A stretch of 64,000 nt of DNA from Actinoallomurus iriomotensis (GTDB taxonomy: Bacteria > Actinomycetota > Actinomycetes > Streptosporangiales > Streptosporangiaceae): positions 1 through 64,000 of the forward strand of contig NZ_BSTJ01000022.1 of assembly GCF_030269445.1 (NCBI RefSeq), in the 5' to 3' direction. The notes beneath the pieces are model-generated. The model saw only the letters and a list, made by a program, of their open reading frames with translations. It made no database searches and was not told the origin of the DNA. The translations under genes were made by a program, and so were the position numbers. Positions 36,827-47,801 of this stretch are shown here, piece after piece. How positions within the stretch are numbered: the stretch's first letter is position 1; each line of letters starts with the position of its first letter.

Positions 36827-37804
36827 GTGGACTCCCCCAAGGTCGTCGCCCTGGGCGGCGGGCACGGGCTGTTCGCCTCCCTCTCCGCGCTGCGGCGGGT
36901 GACCGACCACCTGACGGCCGTCGTCACGGTCGCCGACGACGGAGGGTCCAGCGGGCGGCTGCGCCGTGAGCTCGGCGTCCTGCCGCCCGGCGACCTGCGC
37001 ATGGCCCTCGCCGCGCTCTGCGGCGACGACGACTGGGGGAGCACCTGGAGCGAGGTGGTCCAGCACCGCTTCCTCAGCCAGGGCGAGCTGCACGGGCACG
37101 CGGTCGGCAACCTGTTGATCGTCGCGCTGTGGGAGCTGCTCGACGACCCGGTCGCGGGCCTCGACTGGATGGGCCGGCTGCTGCGCGCCGAAGGCCGGGT
37201 GCTGCCGATGGCCTCGGTGCCGCTCGACATCGTCGCCGAGGTCCGGGGGGCCGACCCCGCGGCGCCGGAGGAGATCACGCACGTACGCGGCCAGGTGGCC
37301 TGCGCCAAGACGCCCGGCAAGGTGCTGAGCGTCTCGCTCGTGCCCGAGGACCCGCCGGCCTGCCCCGAGGTCCTGCGCGCGGTCGAGGAGGCCGACTGGG
37401 TGATCTTCGGGCCCGGTTCGTGGTTCACCAGCGTGCTGCCGCACCTGAAGGTGCCCGAGCTGGCCGACGCGCTGCTGCGCACCCGGGCGAGACGGCTGGT
37501 CGCGCTCAACCTCGCGCCCCAGCCGGGGGAGACCGACGACTTCTCGCCGCAGACGCATCTGGAGGTCCTGCGCGCCCACGCGCCCGAGCTCAAGATCGAT
37601 GTGGTGCTCGCCGACCGGAATCTCGTCGATGAGCCCGATGTTCTGGAAAAAGCCGTCCGTACCCTCGGCGGCAGGCTGGCCCTCGCCGACGTCGCCGCGG
37701 GAGATGGATCTCCACGGCATGATCCGGCACGGTTGGCCCAAGCGTTCGCACAGATCTTCGTCAGCGGCCACGTGACGCGGCGAGATTCGGCGAGACTGCC
37801 CTGA
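36827..37804 (+). CDS. yvcK: YvcK/CuvA-type morphogenesis factor (2-phospho-L-lactate transferase fold)
   Basis: 325 residues beginning [20 protein letters not shown], with [37 protein letters not shown], and [20 protein letters not shown]. These are the conserved loops of the CofD/YvcK fold. YvcK binds UDP-sugars and is needed for gluconeogenic growth and wall shape in Bacillus and mycobacteria. GTG at 36827 lies six bases after rapZ. It probably acts with RapZ and WhiA in the same operon. Confidence 0.94.
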   Translation: MDSPKVVALGGGHGLFASLSALRRVTDHLTAVVTVADDGGSSGRLRRELGVLPPGDLRMALAALCGDDDWGSTWSEVVQHRFLSQGELHGHAVGNLLIVALWELLDDPVAGLDWMGRLLRAEGRVLPMASVPLDIVAEVRGADPAAPEEITHVRGQVACAKTPGKVLSVSLVPEDPPACPEVLRAVEEADWVIFGPGSWFTSVLPHLKVPELADALLRTRARRLVALNLAPQPGETDDFSPQTHLEVLRAHAPELKIDVVLADRNLVDEPDVLEKAVRTLGGRLALADVAAGDGSPRHDPARLAQAFAQIFVSGHVTRRDSARLP

Positions 37805-37833
37805 CGGAGTTCTACAGGGGGAGGATCACATCA

Positions 37834-38814
37834 ATGGCGATGACCGGCGTGGTGAAGGACGAGCTGAGCAGGCTGTCCGTCATGAAGCCGTGCTGCCGCA
37901 AGTCCGAGGTGTCGACGCTGCTGCGCTTCGCCGGCGGACTGCACATTGTGAGCGGCCGGATCGTGATAGAGGCCGAGCTCGACACCGGAGCCGCGGCGCG
38001 ACGTCTGCGCAAGGACCTCGCCGAGGTCTTCGGTCACACCTCCGACGTGGTGGTGCTCGCGCCGAGCGGGTTGCGCAAGGGCAACCGCTACGTCGTACGT
38101 GTCTTCCGCGACGGTGAGTCGCTGGCCCGCCAGACCGGGCTGATCGACAACAACGGCCGCCCGGTGCGCGGCCTGCCCCGGCACGTGGTCGCCGGAGCCG
38201 CCTGCGACGCCGAGTCGGCGTGGCGTGGGGCGTTCCTGGCCCACGGGTCGCTGACCGAGCCGGGCCGGTCGATGTCGCTGGAGGTGACCTGCCCCGGCCC
38301 GGAGGCCGCGCTGGCGCTCGTCGGCTCGGCCCGGCGGCTGCGGATCCACGCGAAGGCCCGCGAGGTCCGCGGCGTCGACCGCGTGGTCGTACGCGACGGC
38401 GACGCGATCTCGGCGCTGCTGACCCGGCTGGGCGCCCACGACTCGGTGCTCGCGTGGGAGGAGCGCCGCATGCGCCGTGAGGTGCGCGCGACCGCGAACC
38501 GCCTGGCCAACTTCGACGACGCGAACCTCCGCCGCTCGGCCCGCGCCGCGGTGGCCGCCGGCGCCCGGGTGGCCCGCGCGCTGGAGATCCTGGCCGACGA
38601 CGCCCCCGAGCACCTCGTGGCGGCCGGCCGCCTGCGTCTGGAGCACAAGCAGGCCTCACTGGAGGAGCTCGGCCAGCTCGCCGACCCCCCGCTGACCAAG
38701 GACGCCATCGCCGGCCGGATCCGGCGGCTGCTGGCCATGGCCGACAAGCGCGCCATGGACCAGGGCATCGCCGGCACCGAGGCCAACGTCACCGCCGACA
38801 TGCTCGCCCCCTGA
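37834..38814 (+). CDS. whiA: Sporulation/division regulator WhiA
   Basis: 326 residues. The N-terminal LAGLIDADG-like homing-endonuclease fold ([40 protein letters not shown]) is followed by a C-terminal helix-turn-helix ([20 protein letters not shown]). In Streptomyces WhiA with WhiB triggers sporulation septation. In other Gram-positives it affects division. The ATG at 37834 follows GGGGAGG. A perfect 15-bp terminator follows the gene. Confidence 0.96.
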   Translation: MAMTGVVKDELSRLSVMKPCCRKSEVSTLLRFAGGLHIVSGRIVIEAELDTGAAARRLRKDLAEVFGHTSDVVVLAPSGLRKGNRYVVRVFRDGESLARQTGLIDNNGRPVRGLPRHVVAGAACDAESAWRGAFLAHGSLTEPGRSMSLEVTCPGPEAALALVGSARRLRIHAKAREVRGVDRVVVRDGDAISALLTRLGAHDSVLAWEERRMRREVRATANRLANFDDANLRRSARAAVAAGARVARALEILADDAPEHLVAAGRLRLEHKQASLEELGQLADPPLTKDAIAGRIRRLLAMADKRAMDQGIAGTEANVTADMLAP

Positions 38815-38827
38815 TCCCGGAACACGA

Positions 38828-38860
38828 GAGGGCCCGCCGTGCCAGGCACGGCGGGCCCTC
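38828..38860. terminator. Bidirectional terminator between whiA and the convergent membrane-protein gene
   Basis: GAGGGCCCGCCGTGC, loop CAG, GCACGGCGGGCCCTC: a perfect 15-bp stem, 13 bases after whiA and 14 bases from the end of the minus-strand gene, with CTCTT following on the plus strand. Confidence 0.92.
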
Positions 38861-38874
38861 TTCGTGAACCGCAC

Positions 38875-39471
38875 TCAGCGCGGCGGATACTGCTGCTGAC
38901 CCGGGCCGGGCTGTCCGCCGTACTGCTGCGGGCCTGGCCCGTACTGCTGCTGCGGGTTCGGGTACGCCGGGGCGGACGGCTGCTGCGGCGCGTACGGCTG
39001 CTGGGGAGCGGCGCCGTACGGAGCGGGCGCGGGGGCCGAGGCCCGGGCGGCCTGGATGCGGCGGAACACCATGCTGAACGCCGCGACCGCGCCGATCGCC
39101 CAGAACAGGTACGTCTTGCCGTCGAGCGAGTCGAAGTACAGCTTCGGTTGGTGCACCTCGAGGCTGAGCACCTTGGAGAAACTGGCGCCGGCCTTGTGCG
39201 CCACGTACGCGGGGATCGCGAGGAACTCCCCGAGCGCGCAGCCGACGACCGTGAACAGGGCCGCCACGACCGCGATGCCGGTGCTCGACGGACGGGCCGC
39301 GAACACGGTCAGGCCGACCAGGGCGCCGACCCCGATCGCCACGAGGCTGAACTCGTGCGCGGTGACGACGGTGATGACCGCCCAGAGGGCGGCACCGAGG
39401 ATCATCGCGAGGAATCCGAGGACGATCGCTTTGCCGTTGCCCCCGCTCGGGCGCGCCGACGATTCGTGCAT
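38875..39471 (-). CDS. Four-helix membrane protein with Pro/Gln/Tyr-rich tail
   Basis: 198 residues from MHESSARPSGGNGKAIVLGF. There are four hydrophobic helices (IVLGFLAMILGAALWAVITV, FSLVAIGVGALVGLTVFAA, GIAVVAALFTVVGCALGEFL, TYLFWAIGAVAAFSMVFR), then a tail of about 60 residues built of PQQPYAPQQP and QQYGPG-like units. ATG at 39471 has AAGGTAGG upstream. I recognise no family with a known role. The tail suggests a flexible cytoplasmic or surface extension. It diverges from gap, so the two DasR-like sites between them could also affect it. Confidence 0.78.
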   Translation of the reverse strand: MHESSARPSGGNGKAIVLGFLAMILGAALWAVITVVTAHEFSLVAIGVGALVGLTVFAARPSSTGIAVVAALFTVVGCALGEFLAIPAYVAHKAGASFSKVLSLEVHQPKLYFDSLDGKTYLFWAIGAVAAFSMVFRRIQAARASAPAPAPYGAAPQQPYAPQQPSAPAYPNPQQQYGPGPQQYGGQPGPGQQQYPPR

Positions 39472-39587
39472 GACACCTACCTTGCCGTTATGTGGGCGCA
39501 GGCAGGTCTTCACCTGGTGAATCAGCGCCCCACCCTTGATACGTGCTGGGTTTGATGGGCGGACGATGCGTATGGTTCCGGACATTT

Positions 39588-39625
39588 TGGTCTAGACCAC
39601 GACTGGACCTACATGGTCTAGACCA
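39588..39625. promoter_or_regulatory. Two DasR-type (dre-like) palindromes
   Basis: TGGTCTAGACCA occurs twice without a mismatch, at 39588-39599 and 39614-39625, centres 26 bp apart. This is the core of the site bound by the GntR/HutC regulator DasR of Streptomyces (ACTGGTCTAGACCAGT), whose binding is released by glucosamine-6-phosphate. TTGGTC (39587) and TACATG (39610), 17 bases apart, could be -35 and -10 elements overlapped by the sites. Confidence 0.85.
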
Positions 39626-39705
39626 ATTAGGCTGCGTCTGGTTCGCCGCCCGCCATGGATGTTGGCTCCCGGCCGGGCGGCGGGCCGATCGCCCCGGCGC
39701 CGTGG

Positions 39706-39736
39706 TGACGAGTTCCCCGCCCGGGTTCGATAAGGT
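39706..39736 (+). promoter_or_regulatory. Possible gap promoter
   Basis: TGACGA (39706-39711) and TAAGGT (39731-39736) with a 19-base spacer precede gap by about 65 bases. The spacer is a little long. The call rests on sequence resemblance only. Confidence 0.35.
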
Positions 39737-39745
39737 CGGTTCTGA

Positions 39746-40807
<1,062 letters not shown>

Positions 40808-40812
40808 GCCCG

Positions 40813-42003
40813 ATGCGAACGATCGATGAGCTCGGTGACGTGCGCGGCAAGCGCGTCCTGGTCCGCTCGGACCTGAACGTCCCGCTCGCCGACGGCGTGA
40901 TCGGCGACGACGGCCGCATCCGCGCCAGCGTGCCCACCATCAACGAGCTCGCGGAGAAGGGCGCACGCGTCATCGTGTGCGCCCACCTCGGCCGCCCCAA
41001 CGGAAAGCCTCAGCCGGAGTTCTCTCTGAAGCCGGTCGCCGCCCGCCTGGGCGAGCTGCTCGGCCGCGAGGTCCGCTTCGCCGACGACACCGTCGGTGAC
41101 TCGGCCAAGGCGACCGTCGACGCCCTCGCCGACGGCGAGGTCGCCCTGCTGGAGAACCTCCGCTTCAACGCGGGGGAGACCAGCAAGGACGACGCCGAGC
41201 GCGGCGCGTTCGCCGACGCCCTGGCCGGTCTCGCCGAGCTGTACGTCGGCGACGGCTTCGGCGCGGTGCACCGCAAGCACGCCAGCGTCTACGACGTGCC
41301 GCAGCGGCTCCCGCACGCGGCCGGCGGGCTGGTCGCCGCCGAGGTCGAGGTGCTCAAGCAGCTCACCGAGGACCCCAAGCGCCCGTACGCCGTGGTGCTG
41401 GGCGGCGCGAAGGTCTCCGACAAGCTCGGTGTCATCGCCAACCTGCTCGGCAAGGTCGACCGTCTCCTGATCGGCGGCGGCATGGCCTACACCTTCCTCA
41501 AGGCCCAGGGCCACGAGGTCGGCAACTCGCTCCTGCAGGAGGACCAGCTCGACCAGGTCAGCGGCTTCCTCAAGGAGGCCGAGGAGCGCGGTGTCGAGCT
41601 CGTGCTGCCGGTCGACGTGCTGGCCGCGACCGGGTTCGCCGCCGACGCGCCGCACGAGGTCGTCGACACGACCGCGATCCCGGCCGACCGCGAGGGCCTC
41701 GACATCGGGCCGCGCACCCGTGAGCTGTTCGCGAGCAAGCTCGCCGACGCGGCGACCGTGTTCTGGAACGGCCCGATGGGCGTGTTCGAGTTCGACGCCT
41801 TCTCCGGCGGCACCCGTGCGGTGGCCGAGGCCCTGATCGCCTCCGACGCGTTCACCGTCGTCGGCGGCGGTGACTCGGCGGCGGCCGTACGCAAGCTGGG
41901 TCTGCCCGAAGACGGGTTCTCGCACATCTCGACCGGTGGCGGCGCGAGCCTCGAGTACCTCGAGGGTAAGTCGCTGCCCGGCCTTGCCGCTCTGGAGGAC
42001 TGA
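40813..42003 (+). CDS. pgk: Phosphoglycerate kinase
   Basis: 396 residues. [14 protein letters not shown] at the start, [36 protein letters not shown] and the nucleotide loop NGPMGVFEF … [10 protein letters not shown] … [15 protein letters not shown] are diagnostic. It makes ATP from 1,3-bisphosphoglycerate. ATG at 40813 begins family sequence ([15 protein letters not shown]). tpiA starts two bases after its stop. Confidence 0.97.
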   Translation: MRTIDELGDVRGKRVLVRSDLNVPLADGVIGDDGRIRASVPTINELAEKGARVIVCAHLGRPNGKPQPEFSLKPVAARLGELLGREVRFADDTVGDSAKATVDALADGEVALLENLRFNAGETSKDDAERGAFADALAGLAELYVGDGFGAVHRKHASVYDVPQRLPHAAGGLVAAEVEVLKQLTEDPKRPYAVVLGGAKVSDKLGVIANLLGKVDRLLIGGGMAYTFLKAQGHEVGNSLLQEDQLDQVSGFLKEAEERGVELVLPVDVLAATGFAADAPHEVVDTTAIPADREGLDIGPRTRELFASKLADAATVFWNGPMGVFEFDAFSGGTRAVAEALIASDAFTVVGGGDSAAAVRKLGLPEDGFSHISTGGGASLEYLEGKSLPGLAALED

Positions 42004-42005
42004 CC

Positions 42006-42812
42006 GTGGCGCCGAAGAGTGCCGCCGGCGAGGGGGGCCGCAAGCCCCTCATCGCCGGCAACTGGAAGATGAACCTCAACCACCTCGAGGCGATCGCGCA
42101 CGTCCAGAAGCTGGCGTTCGGCCTCAAGGAGGCCGACTACGAAGCGGCCGACGTCGTGGTGCTCCCGCCGTTCACCGACATCCGCAGCGTGCAGACGCTG
42201 GTGGACGCCGACCGGCTGGTGCTGAAGTACGGCGCCCAGGACGTCTCGGCACACGAGAAGGGCGCCTACACCGGCGAGGTGTCGGCCGCGATGCTCGCCA
42301 AGCTCGGCTGCACCTACGTGCTCGCCGGGCACTCCGAGCGCCGTGAGTACCACCACGAGGACGACGCGCTCGTCAACGCGAAGGTGAAGGCGGCGTTCAA
42401 GCACGAGCTGACGCCGATCCTGTGCGTGGGCGAGGGCCTGGAGATCCGCCAGGCGGGCGAGCACCTGTCGCACACGCTCGGCCAGCTCGACGGCGCCCTG
42501 GAGAAGGTGCCGGCGGAGCAGGCCCGGCAGATCGTCATCGCCTACGAGCCGGTCTGGGCGATCGGCACCGGTGAGGTCGCCACCCCCGACGACGCGCAGG
42601 AGGTGTGCGGCGCGATCCGCACACGCCTCGCCGAGCTGTACAGTGGAGATCTCGCCGATCAGGTGCGTGTCCTCTACGGCGGCTCCGTCAAGGGTGACAA
42701 CATCGGCGGCATCATGGCCCAAGCCGACATCGACGGGGCCCTCGTCGGGGGCGCCAGCCTCGATGCCGGAGAGTTCATCAAGATCTGCCGGTTCCGTGAG
42801 CGGCTCGTCTGA
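42006..42812 (+). CDS. tpiA: Triosephosphate isomerase
   Basis: 268 residues. IAGNWKMN with the catalytic Lys, [12 protein letters not shown] with the catalytic His, [11 protein letters not shown] with the catalytic Glu and loop 6, and [15 protein letters not shown] as the phosphate-binding end. A short basic N-terminal extension precedes the barrel. GTG at 42006 follows GGAGGAC. It is the last glycolytic gene of the operon, 129 bases before secG. Confidence 0.97.
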   Translation: MAPKSAAGEGGRKPLIAGNWKMNLNHLEAIAHVQKLAFGLKEADYEAADVVVLPPFTDIRSVQTLVDADRLVLKYGAQDVSAHEKGAYTGEVSAAMLAKLGCTYVLAGHSERREYHHEDDALVNAKVKAAFKHELTPILCVGEGLEIRQAGEHLSHTLGQLDGALEKVPAEQARQIVIAYEPVWAIGTGEVATPDDAQEVCGAIRTRLAELYSGDLADQVRVLYGGSVKGDNIGGIMAQADIDGALVGGASLDAGEFIKICRFRERLV

Positions 42813-42941
42813 TCTCCGTCGCCGGACTGAGCGTTTCTGCTGAGACAGGCGGGGGTAGTGACGTACCCTCGGAACGGATGACCTGAATACGCGACTATTC
42901 CCCGCGCCCGGCGGGGTGAATCACGAAAGCGCTGAACTGCT

Positions 42942-43184
42942 GTGATCATCGGAACTTCCATCGTCCTCATCATCACGAGCGCGCTGATGGTGTTGCTCGT
43001 CCTCCTCCACAAGGGCAAGGGCGGTGGCCTGTCGGATCTGTTCGGCGGCGGTATCAGCTCCTCGCTGGGCGGGTCGTCCGTGGTCGAGCGCAACCTCGAC
43101 CGGCTCACGATCGGCACGGGCATCATCTGGTTTCTGTCGATCATCGCCCTGGGCCTGTTGTTCGCACACGGCCACCACGGCTGA
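42942..43184 (+). CDS. secG: Preprotein translocase subunit SecG
   Basis: 80 residues with two membrane helices (IIGTSIVLIITSALMVLLVL and IGTGIIWFLSIIALGLLFAH) and the conserved loop LLHKGKGGGLSDLFGGG between them. SecG supports SecYE-dependent protein export. It lies after tpiA as in most actinobacteria. GTG at 42942 is the start. The ribosome-binding site is weak. Confidence 0.95.
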   Translation: MIIGTSIVLIITSALMVLLVLLHKGKGGGLSDLFGGGISSSLGGSSVVERNLDRLTIGTGIIWFLSIIALGLLFAHGHHG

Positions 43185-43266
43185 TCCGCGCACAGGCATA
43201 CCGGCCAGGCAGTGTTGACGGCCGTCGCGTCCTCGTCGCGACGGCAGGAATAACGAGGAGTACTCC

Positions 43267-43638
43267 GTGGGTAGTGGCAACGCCATTCGGGGCAGCCGCG
43301 TCGGCGCCGGCCCGATGGGAGAGGCCGAGCGCGGTGAGGCGGCACCCCGGGTGTGGGTGACGTTCTACTGCGCGAACCGGCACGAATCCCGGCCGAGCTT
43401 CGCGACCGACGTCGCCGTACCGGACCAGTGGGACTGCCCTCGCTGCGGTTTCCCCGCCGGCAAGGACCCCCAGAACCCCCCTGCGCCCCCGCGCAACGAG
43501 CCGTACAAGACGCACCTCGCGTACGTCAAGGAGCGGCGCAGCGACGCCGACGGTGAGGCCATTCTCGAAGAGGCCCTCACCAAGCTCCGCAACGAGCGCG
43601 CCGCCATCCAGGCGGCCATGGAGCGCGCCCGCAACTAG
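43267..43638 (+). CDS. rbpA: RNA polymerase-binding protein RbpA
   Basis: 123 residues. N-terminal GSGNAIRGSRVGAGPMGEAE is the conserved RbpA tail. The core has FYCANRHE and WDCPRCGFPAG, and the C-terminal sigma-interaction helix is THLAYVKERRSDADGEAILE. RbpA binds RNA polymerase and group I/II sigma factors and stabilises open complexes. It is confined to actinobacteria. GTG at 43267 follows GAGGAG by seven bases. Confidence 0.96.
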   Translation: MGSGNAIRGSRVGAGPMGEAERGEAAPRVWVTFYCANRHESRPSFATDVAVPDQWDCPRCGFPAGKDPQNPPAPPRNEPYKTHLAYVKERRSDADGEAILEEALTKLRNERAAIQAAMERARN

Positions 43639-43763
43639 GGCCTGACTCGAAGCCCCGTTACGGACGGAAGCTTCGGGACAAGTCCGAGCGGGACAGGCAC
43701 GTCCGCGACCGGCCCGGTGCACGCCTCGGCGTACGCCGGGCCGTCGCCGTCACGGAGGTGGCC

Positions 43764-44180
43764 ATGGGCCGGTGGACCTGCCCGCGGTGCGACCGTGAGT
43801 TCGGGCGCGCCCGGCAGTCGCACGTGTGCGTGCCCGGCTGCACGGTCGAGGAGTGCTTCGCCCCCTGGCCGGACACCTACCGGGAGATCTACGACCGGCT
43901 GGTCGGCCACCTGGCCACGCTGGGCCCCTTCCACGCCGACGCGGTCGGCGTCGGGGTGTTCCTGAAGAGCGACCGCAAGCTCGCCGAGGTGCGGCCCAAG
44001 GCGCGGTCGCTGAACCTCTGGCTGTTCCTGCCCCGCCCGGTCGAGCACGCACGCATCGCGCGCCGTCTGCTCGTCTCCGGTGACCGTACGATGCACGTCA
44101 TCAAGCTGATCGACCCCGCCGACGTGGACGAGCAGGTGTGCGCCTGGCTCACCGAGTCCTTCGACGCGGCCACCGACTGA
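43764..44180 (+). CDS. DUF5655-domain protein with N-terminal zinc finger
   Basis: 138 residues. The first 25 hold WTCPRCDREFGRARQSHVC, a Cys/His zinc finger-like motif. The rest (YDRLVGHLATLGPFHADAVG, FLKSDRKLAEVRPKARSLNL, WLTESFDAATD) fits DUF5655, a small alpha/beta domain of unknown role. ATG at 43764 follows GGAGG by five bases, better than GTG at 43758. It lies between rbpA and glyA with no overlap. Confidence 0.82.
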   Translation: MGRWTCPRCDREFGRARQSHVCVPGCTVEECFAPWPDTYREIYDRLVGHLATLGPFHADAVGVGVFLKSDRKLAEVRPKARSLNLWLFLPRPVEHARIARRLLVSGDRTMHVIKLIDPADVDEQVCAWLTESFDAATD

Positions 44181-44203
44181 TCCGCGTGCGGCTACCATGG
44201 GTG

Positions 44204-44300
44204 GCCTCGCGACTGGCGCATCGAGGTGGAGTTCACCACCGGGGAGCGAAGAGTACGGCACCGCGCGCCTGGGTGTCCTCTCCTGCCAAGGGAGGATCCC
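44204..44300 (+). promoter_or_regulatory. ZTP (pfl) riboswitch of glyA with SD hairpin
   Basis: GCGACTGGCG (from about 44209), GGTGGAGTTCACCACCGGGGAGC and, 20 bases on, CCGCGCGCCTGGGTG (to about 44275) are the conserved parts of the ZTP/pfl riboswitch, which senses the folate-stress signal ZMP/ZTP and often precedes glyA. Just after it TCCTC-T-CC pairs with GG-GAGGA (one bulged T, loop TGCCAA), covering the glyA ribosome-binding site. The switch therefore most likely works on translation. Confidence 0.9.
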
Positions 44301-44301
44301 C

Positions 44302-45567
<1,266 letters not shown>

Positions 45568-45577
45568 CGCGTGGGCC

Positions 45578-45608
45578 GCGGCGCGGACGGGTCCGCCGTC
45601 CGCGCCGC
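45578..45608 (+). terminator. glyA terminator
   Basis: GCGGCGCGGAC, loop GGGTCCGCC, GTCCGCGCCGC: 11-bp perfect stem, lengthened by GGCC on both sides with a two-base bulge, ten bases after the glyA stop. Confidence 0.8.
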
Positions 45609-45701
45609 GCGGCCATCGGCCGGCGCTCAGGACCCGGCGGACGATCGAGGTGACCGCGTGGTGGTCGTAGGACGCGGCACCGGAGAGCATGCCGCGGAGG
45701 C

Positions 45702-46298
45702 TCAGAAGGTCGGCGGTTCGCCGTCCGGGACGCCGACACGGAACACGCGCAGCTGCAACGCGAGCGCGGAGTAGTAGCCGACGAGGGTGACGAGCTCCAC
45801 CACGGCGGTACGGCCCAGGGACGCCGTCGCCTCGGCGTACATCGGGGCGGACAGGTCACCGTCGGCGGCGAGCGCGCGGGCCGTCTCGTGAACGATCCGC
45901 TCCCGCGCGTCGGCCAGGACCGGGTCGCCGCCGGTTCGCAGGGCGGTCAGCTCGTCCTCGGTCAGCCCCGCTCGGCGGCCGGCGCGCTCGTGCGCGTACC
46001 ACTCGTACTCCGAGCGGGACTGTGCCGCGACGACGAGCGTCGCGATCTCCCGCTCGCGGGCGGTGAAGCTCGTCCGGAACCGCAGCGCGGCGCCCAGCTC
46101 CTGCAGCGGATCGCCGACGGCCGGGCTGTAGAGCATCGCGTTGAACGGGCCGAGCAACCGGCCCTCCTCATCGACGAAGGAGAACACGTTCGCCGGGCGG
46201 GGACCGCCGACGATCGCCTCGTAGACGTCACGCTGCTCGTCGTTCAGATCGTCGGGATGCAGGGAGGGGAGACGCGGCTCGTCGATCACGGACAGCAC
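45702..46298 (-). CDS. Carboxymuconolactone decarboxylase-family protein
   Basis: 198 residues. FTAREREIATLVVAAQSRSE followed by YEWYAHERAGRRAGL is the CMD/AhpD core, with the His-bearing helix but without the CxxC of peroxidatic AhpD. Such proteins are lactone decarboxylases or redox partners. Here loss of the CxxC argues against peroxidase activity. GTG at 46298 or GTG at 46289 may be the start, and neither has a good ribosome-binding site. It diverges from the ClpP-like gene. Confidence 0.82.
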   Translation of the reverse strand: MLSVIDEPRLPSLHPDDLNDEQRDVYEAIVGGPRPANVFSFVDEEGRLLGPFNAMLYSPAVGDPLQELGAALRFRTSFTAREREIATLVVAAQSRSEYEWYAHERAGRRAGLTEDELTALRTGGDPVLADARERIVHETARALAADGDLSAPMYAEATASLGRTAVVELVTLVGYYSALALQLRVFRVGVPDGEPPTF

Positions 46299-46409
46299 CG
46301 TATCGCGGCGCGGCGCGGCCGATCCGGGTACGGCGAGGGGGCATGGGGGCCGGGAGCCGGACTATCGTCGAGGGCGGAACCTGCCGGCCGGATGAGAGGG
46401 ATGGTCACC

Positions 46410-47036
46410 ATGACGATGCCGTCGTTTCCGCCCGAGTTCCCATGGGAGCCGTCGCGGCGGGAGCCCCAGGGCGATCCCCGGGACCTGCCCCAGCGGGGTG
46501 CGTACGCCGGGCCGAGCGCCGCCGACCTGCTGTACGACCGGCGCATCGTGCTGGCGAACGGCCGGATCGACGGCGACCTCGCCACCGACCTGTCCGCACG
46601 GTTGATCATGCTGGACGGGAGTGGCGACGAGCCGATCGCCCTGCACCTGCGCGCCCCGGACGCCGACCTCGAGGCGGCGTTCGCGGTGGCCGACACGATG
46701 GGCGTCCTGTCCTGCGCGGTGAACGTCGTGGTGATCGGCCAGGCGGGCGGGCCGGCGCTGCTGATCCTGGCGGCCGGGCGGAGCCGCGAGATGACCCCGC
46801 ACGCGACCCTCCTGCTGACCGAGCCGCGCACCGAGACCGGCGGTGCCGCCTCCGACGTGGCCATCCGCGAGGAGGAGCACCGGCGGAAGGTGGACGCGTT
46901 CTACCTCCGGCTCGCCGAGGTCACCGGCCGCGAGGTGGACGAGGTCCGCGAGGACGCGCGCGAGGGTCGCATGTTCACCGCCGAGCAGGCGCGGGAGTAC
47001 GGCCTCATCCACGCGATCGCCGGCAACCGCCCGTGA
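46410..47036 (+). CDS. ClpP-like protein lacking catalytic Ser and His
   Basis: 208 residues that follow the ClpP fold from about residue 38 (SAADLLYDRRIVLANGRIDG) to the end (FTAEQAREYGLIHAIAGNRP). In ClpP the nucleophile Ser is in GMAASMG. Here the aligned sequence is GQAGGPA with Gly114. The catalytic His of MHQP is replaced (LLTEP, Thr137). The Asp of the triad region (REDAREGR) may remain. It thus looks catalytically dead. Actinobacteria often have such paralogues, and some bind or tune active Clp rings. ATG at 46410 follows GAGAGGG by nine bases. ATGs at 46392, 46401 and 46416 are also in frame. Confidence 0.82.
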   Translation: MTMPSFPPEFPWEPSRREPQGDPRDLPQRGAYAGPSAADLLYDRRIVLANGRIDGDLATDLSARLIMLDGSGDEPIALHLRAPDADLEAAFAVADTMGVLSCAVNVVVIGQAGGPALLILAAGRSREMTPHATLLLTEPRTETGGAASDVAIREEEHRRKVDAFYLRLAEVTGREVDEVREDAREGRMFTAEQAREYGLIHAIAGNRP

Positions 47037-47058
47037 TCGCCGGTCGGGGCGGCGCCGG

Positions 47059-47745
47059 TCACGGCTCTCGTAGGGCGCAGTCGCCGCAGAGGCCACCGCC
47101 GGGTACGCGGTAGTACAGGCAGCAGCTGCGCCGCTGGAAGCCCCGCGGCCCGAGCTCGCCCGTGCCGCGCAGGGGCGGTACCTCCAGCAACTCCCGTACC
47201 AGGCGGTCGGCAGGTGCGGTGCTTCCGGGGCGCGCTCCGGCCAGGACGGTGAGCGCTCCGGCCAGCGCCGAGGCGGCGTTGCCCCACAGCAGGCCCTCGG
47301 CGACCGGAGTCACCTCGCGGAGCGCGCTCACCAGCGGGCGCAGATGACGGTCCACCACGACGCGGTGCATGGCGGAGGCGTCAGCGACCAGCCCCGGCGG
47401 CTCCGGCGCCGCCAGCAGCACCGGCCCCGGCGAGGCCGCGTGCCAGTACGTACGGGCCGGGTCCAGGTCGGGGAGCACGCCGTGCTCCACGGCCGCCGCC
47501 AGCACCGGCGACCACAGCCGGCCCGCGATCCCCTGGAACAGCAGTGAGGCCGCGACGCGCTCCTCACCGGTGCCCAGCCGCGCACGGACGGCGGCGATCT
47601 GATCCGGCAGGGCCCGCCCCGCCAGCTCGGTGAACGGCCGCCAGAGCGGATGGCCCGCGATGCCGGGGTCGGTGTCGACCGAGAAGAACGGGCCGATCCG
47701 TGCCACGTCGGCGAGCGCCGCCGTGGGGTCTGGCCGGTCCTTCAT
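47059..47745 (-). CDS. FhuF-like (2Fe-2S) ferric reductase-family protein
   Basis: 228 residues ending in RRSCCLYYRVPGGGLCGDCA, the Cys-Cys … Cys-x2-Cys motif that holds the [2Fe-2S] cluster of FhuF-type siderophore reductases. The rest (LFQGIAGRLWSPVLAAAVEH, LLWGNAASALAGAL) fits the helical FhuF body. It is cytoplasmic and probably removes iron from a siderophore. ATG at 47745, next to GTG at 47748, is taken as start. It diverges from the methyltransferase gene with 56 bases between. No iron-box palindrome is evident. Confidence 0.88.
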   Translation of the reverse strand: MKDRPDPTAALADVARIGPFFSVDTDPGIAGHPLWRPFTELAGRALPDQIAAVRARLGTGEERVAASLLFQGIAGRLWSPVLAAAVEHGVLPDLDPARTYWHAASPGPVLLAAPEPPGLVADASAMHRVVVDRHLRPLVSALREVTPVAEGLLWGNAASALAGALTVLAGARPGSTAPADRLVRELLEVPPLRGTGELGPRGFQRRSCCLYYRVPGGGLCGDCALREP

Positions 47746-47801
47746 CACCGCCCGAGCCTGCCGGGTACGGCCCGGCCGGTCAACTCTGGGACGATTGAGC
47801 C

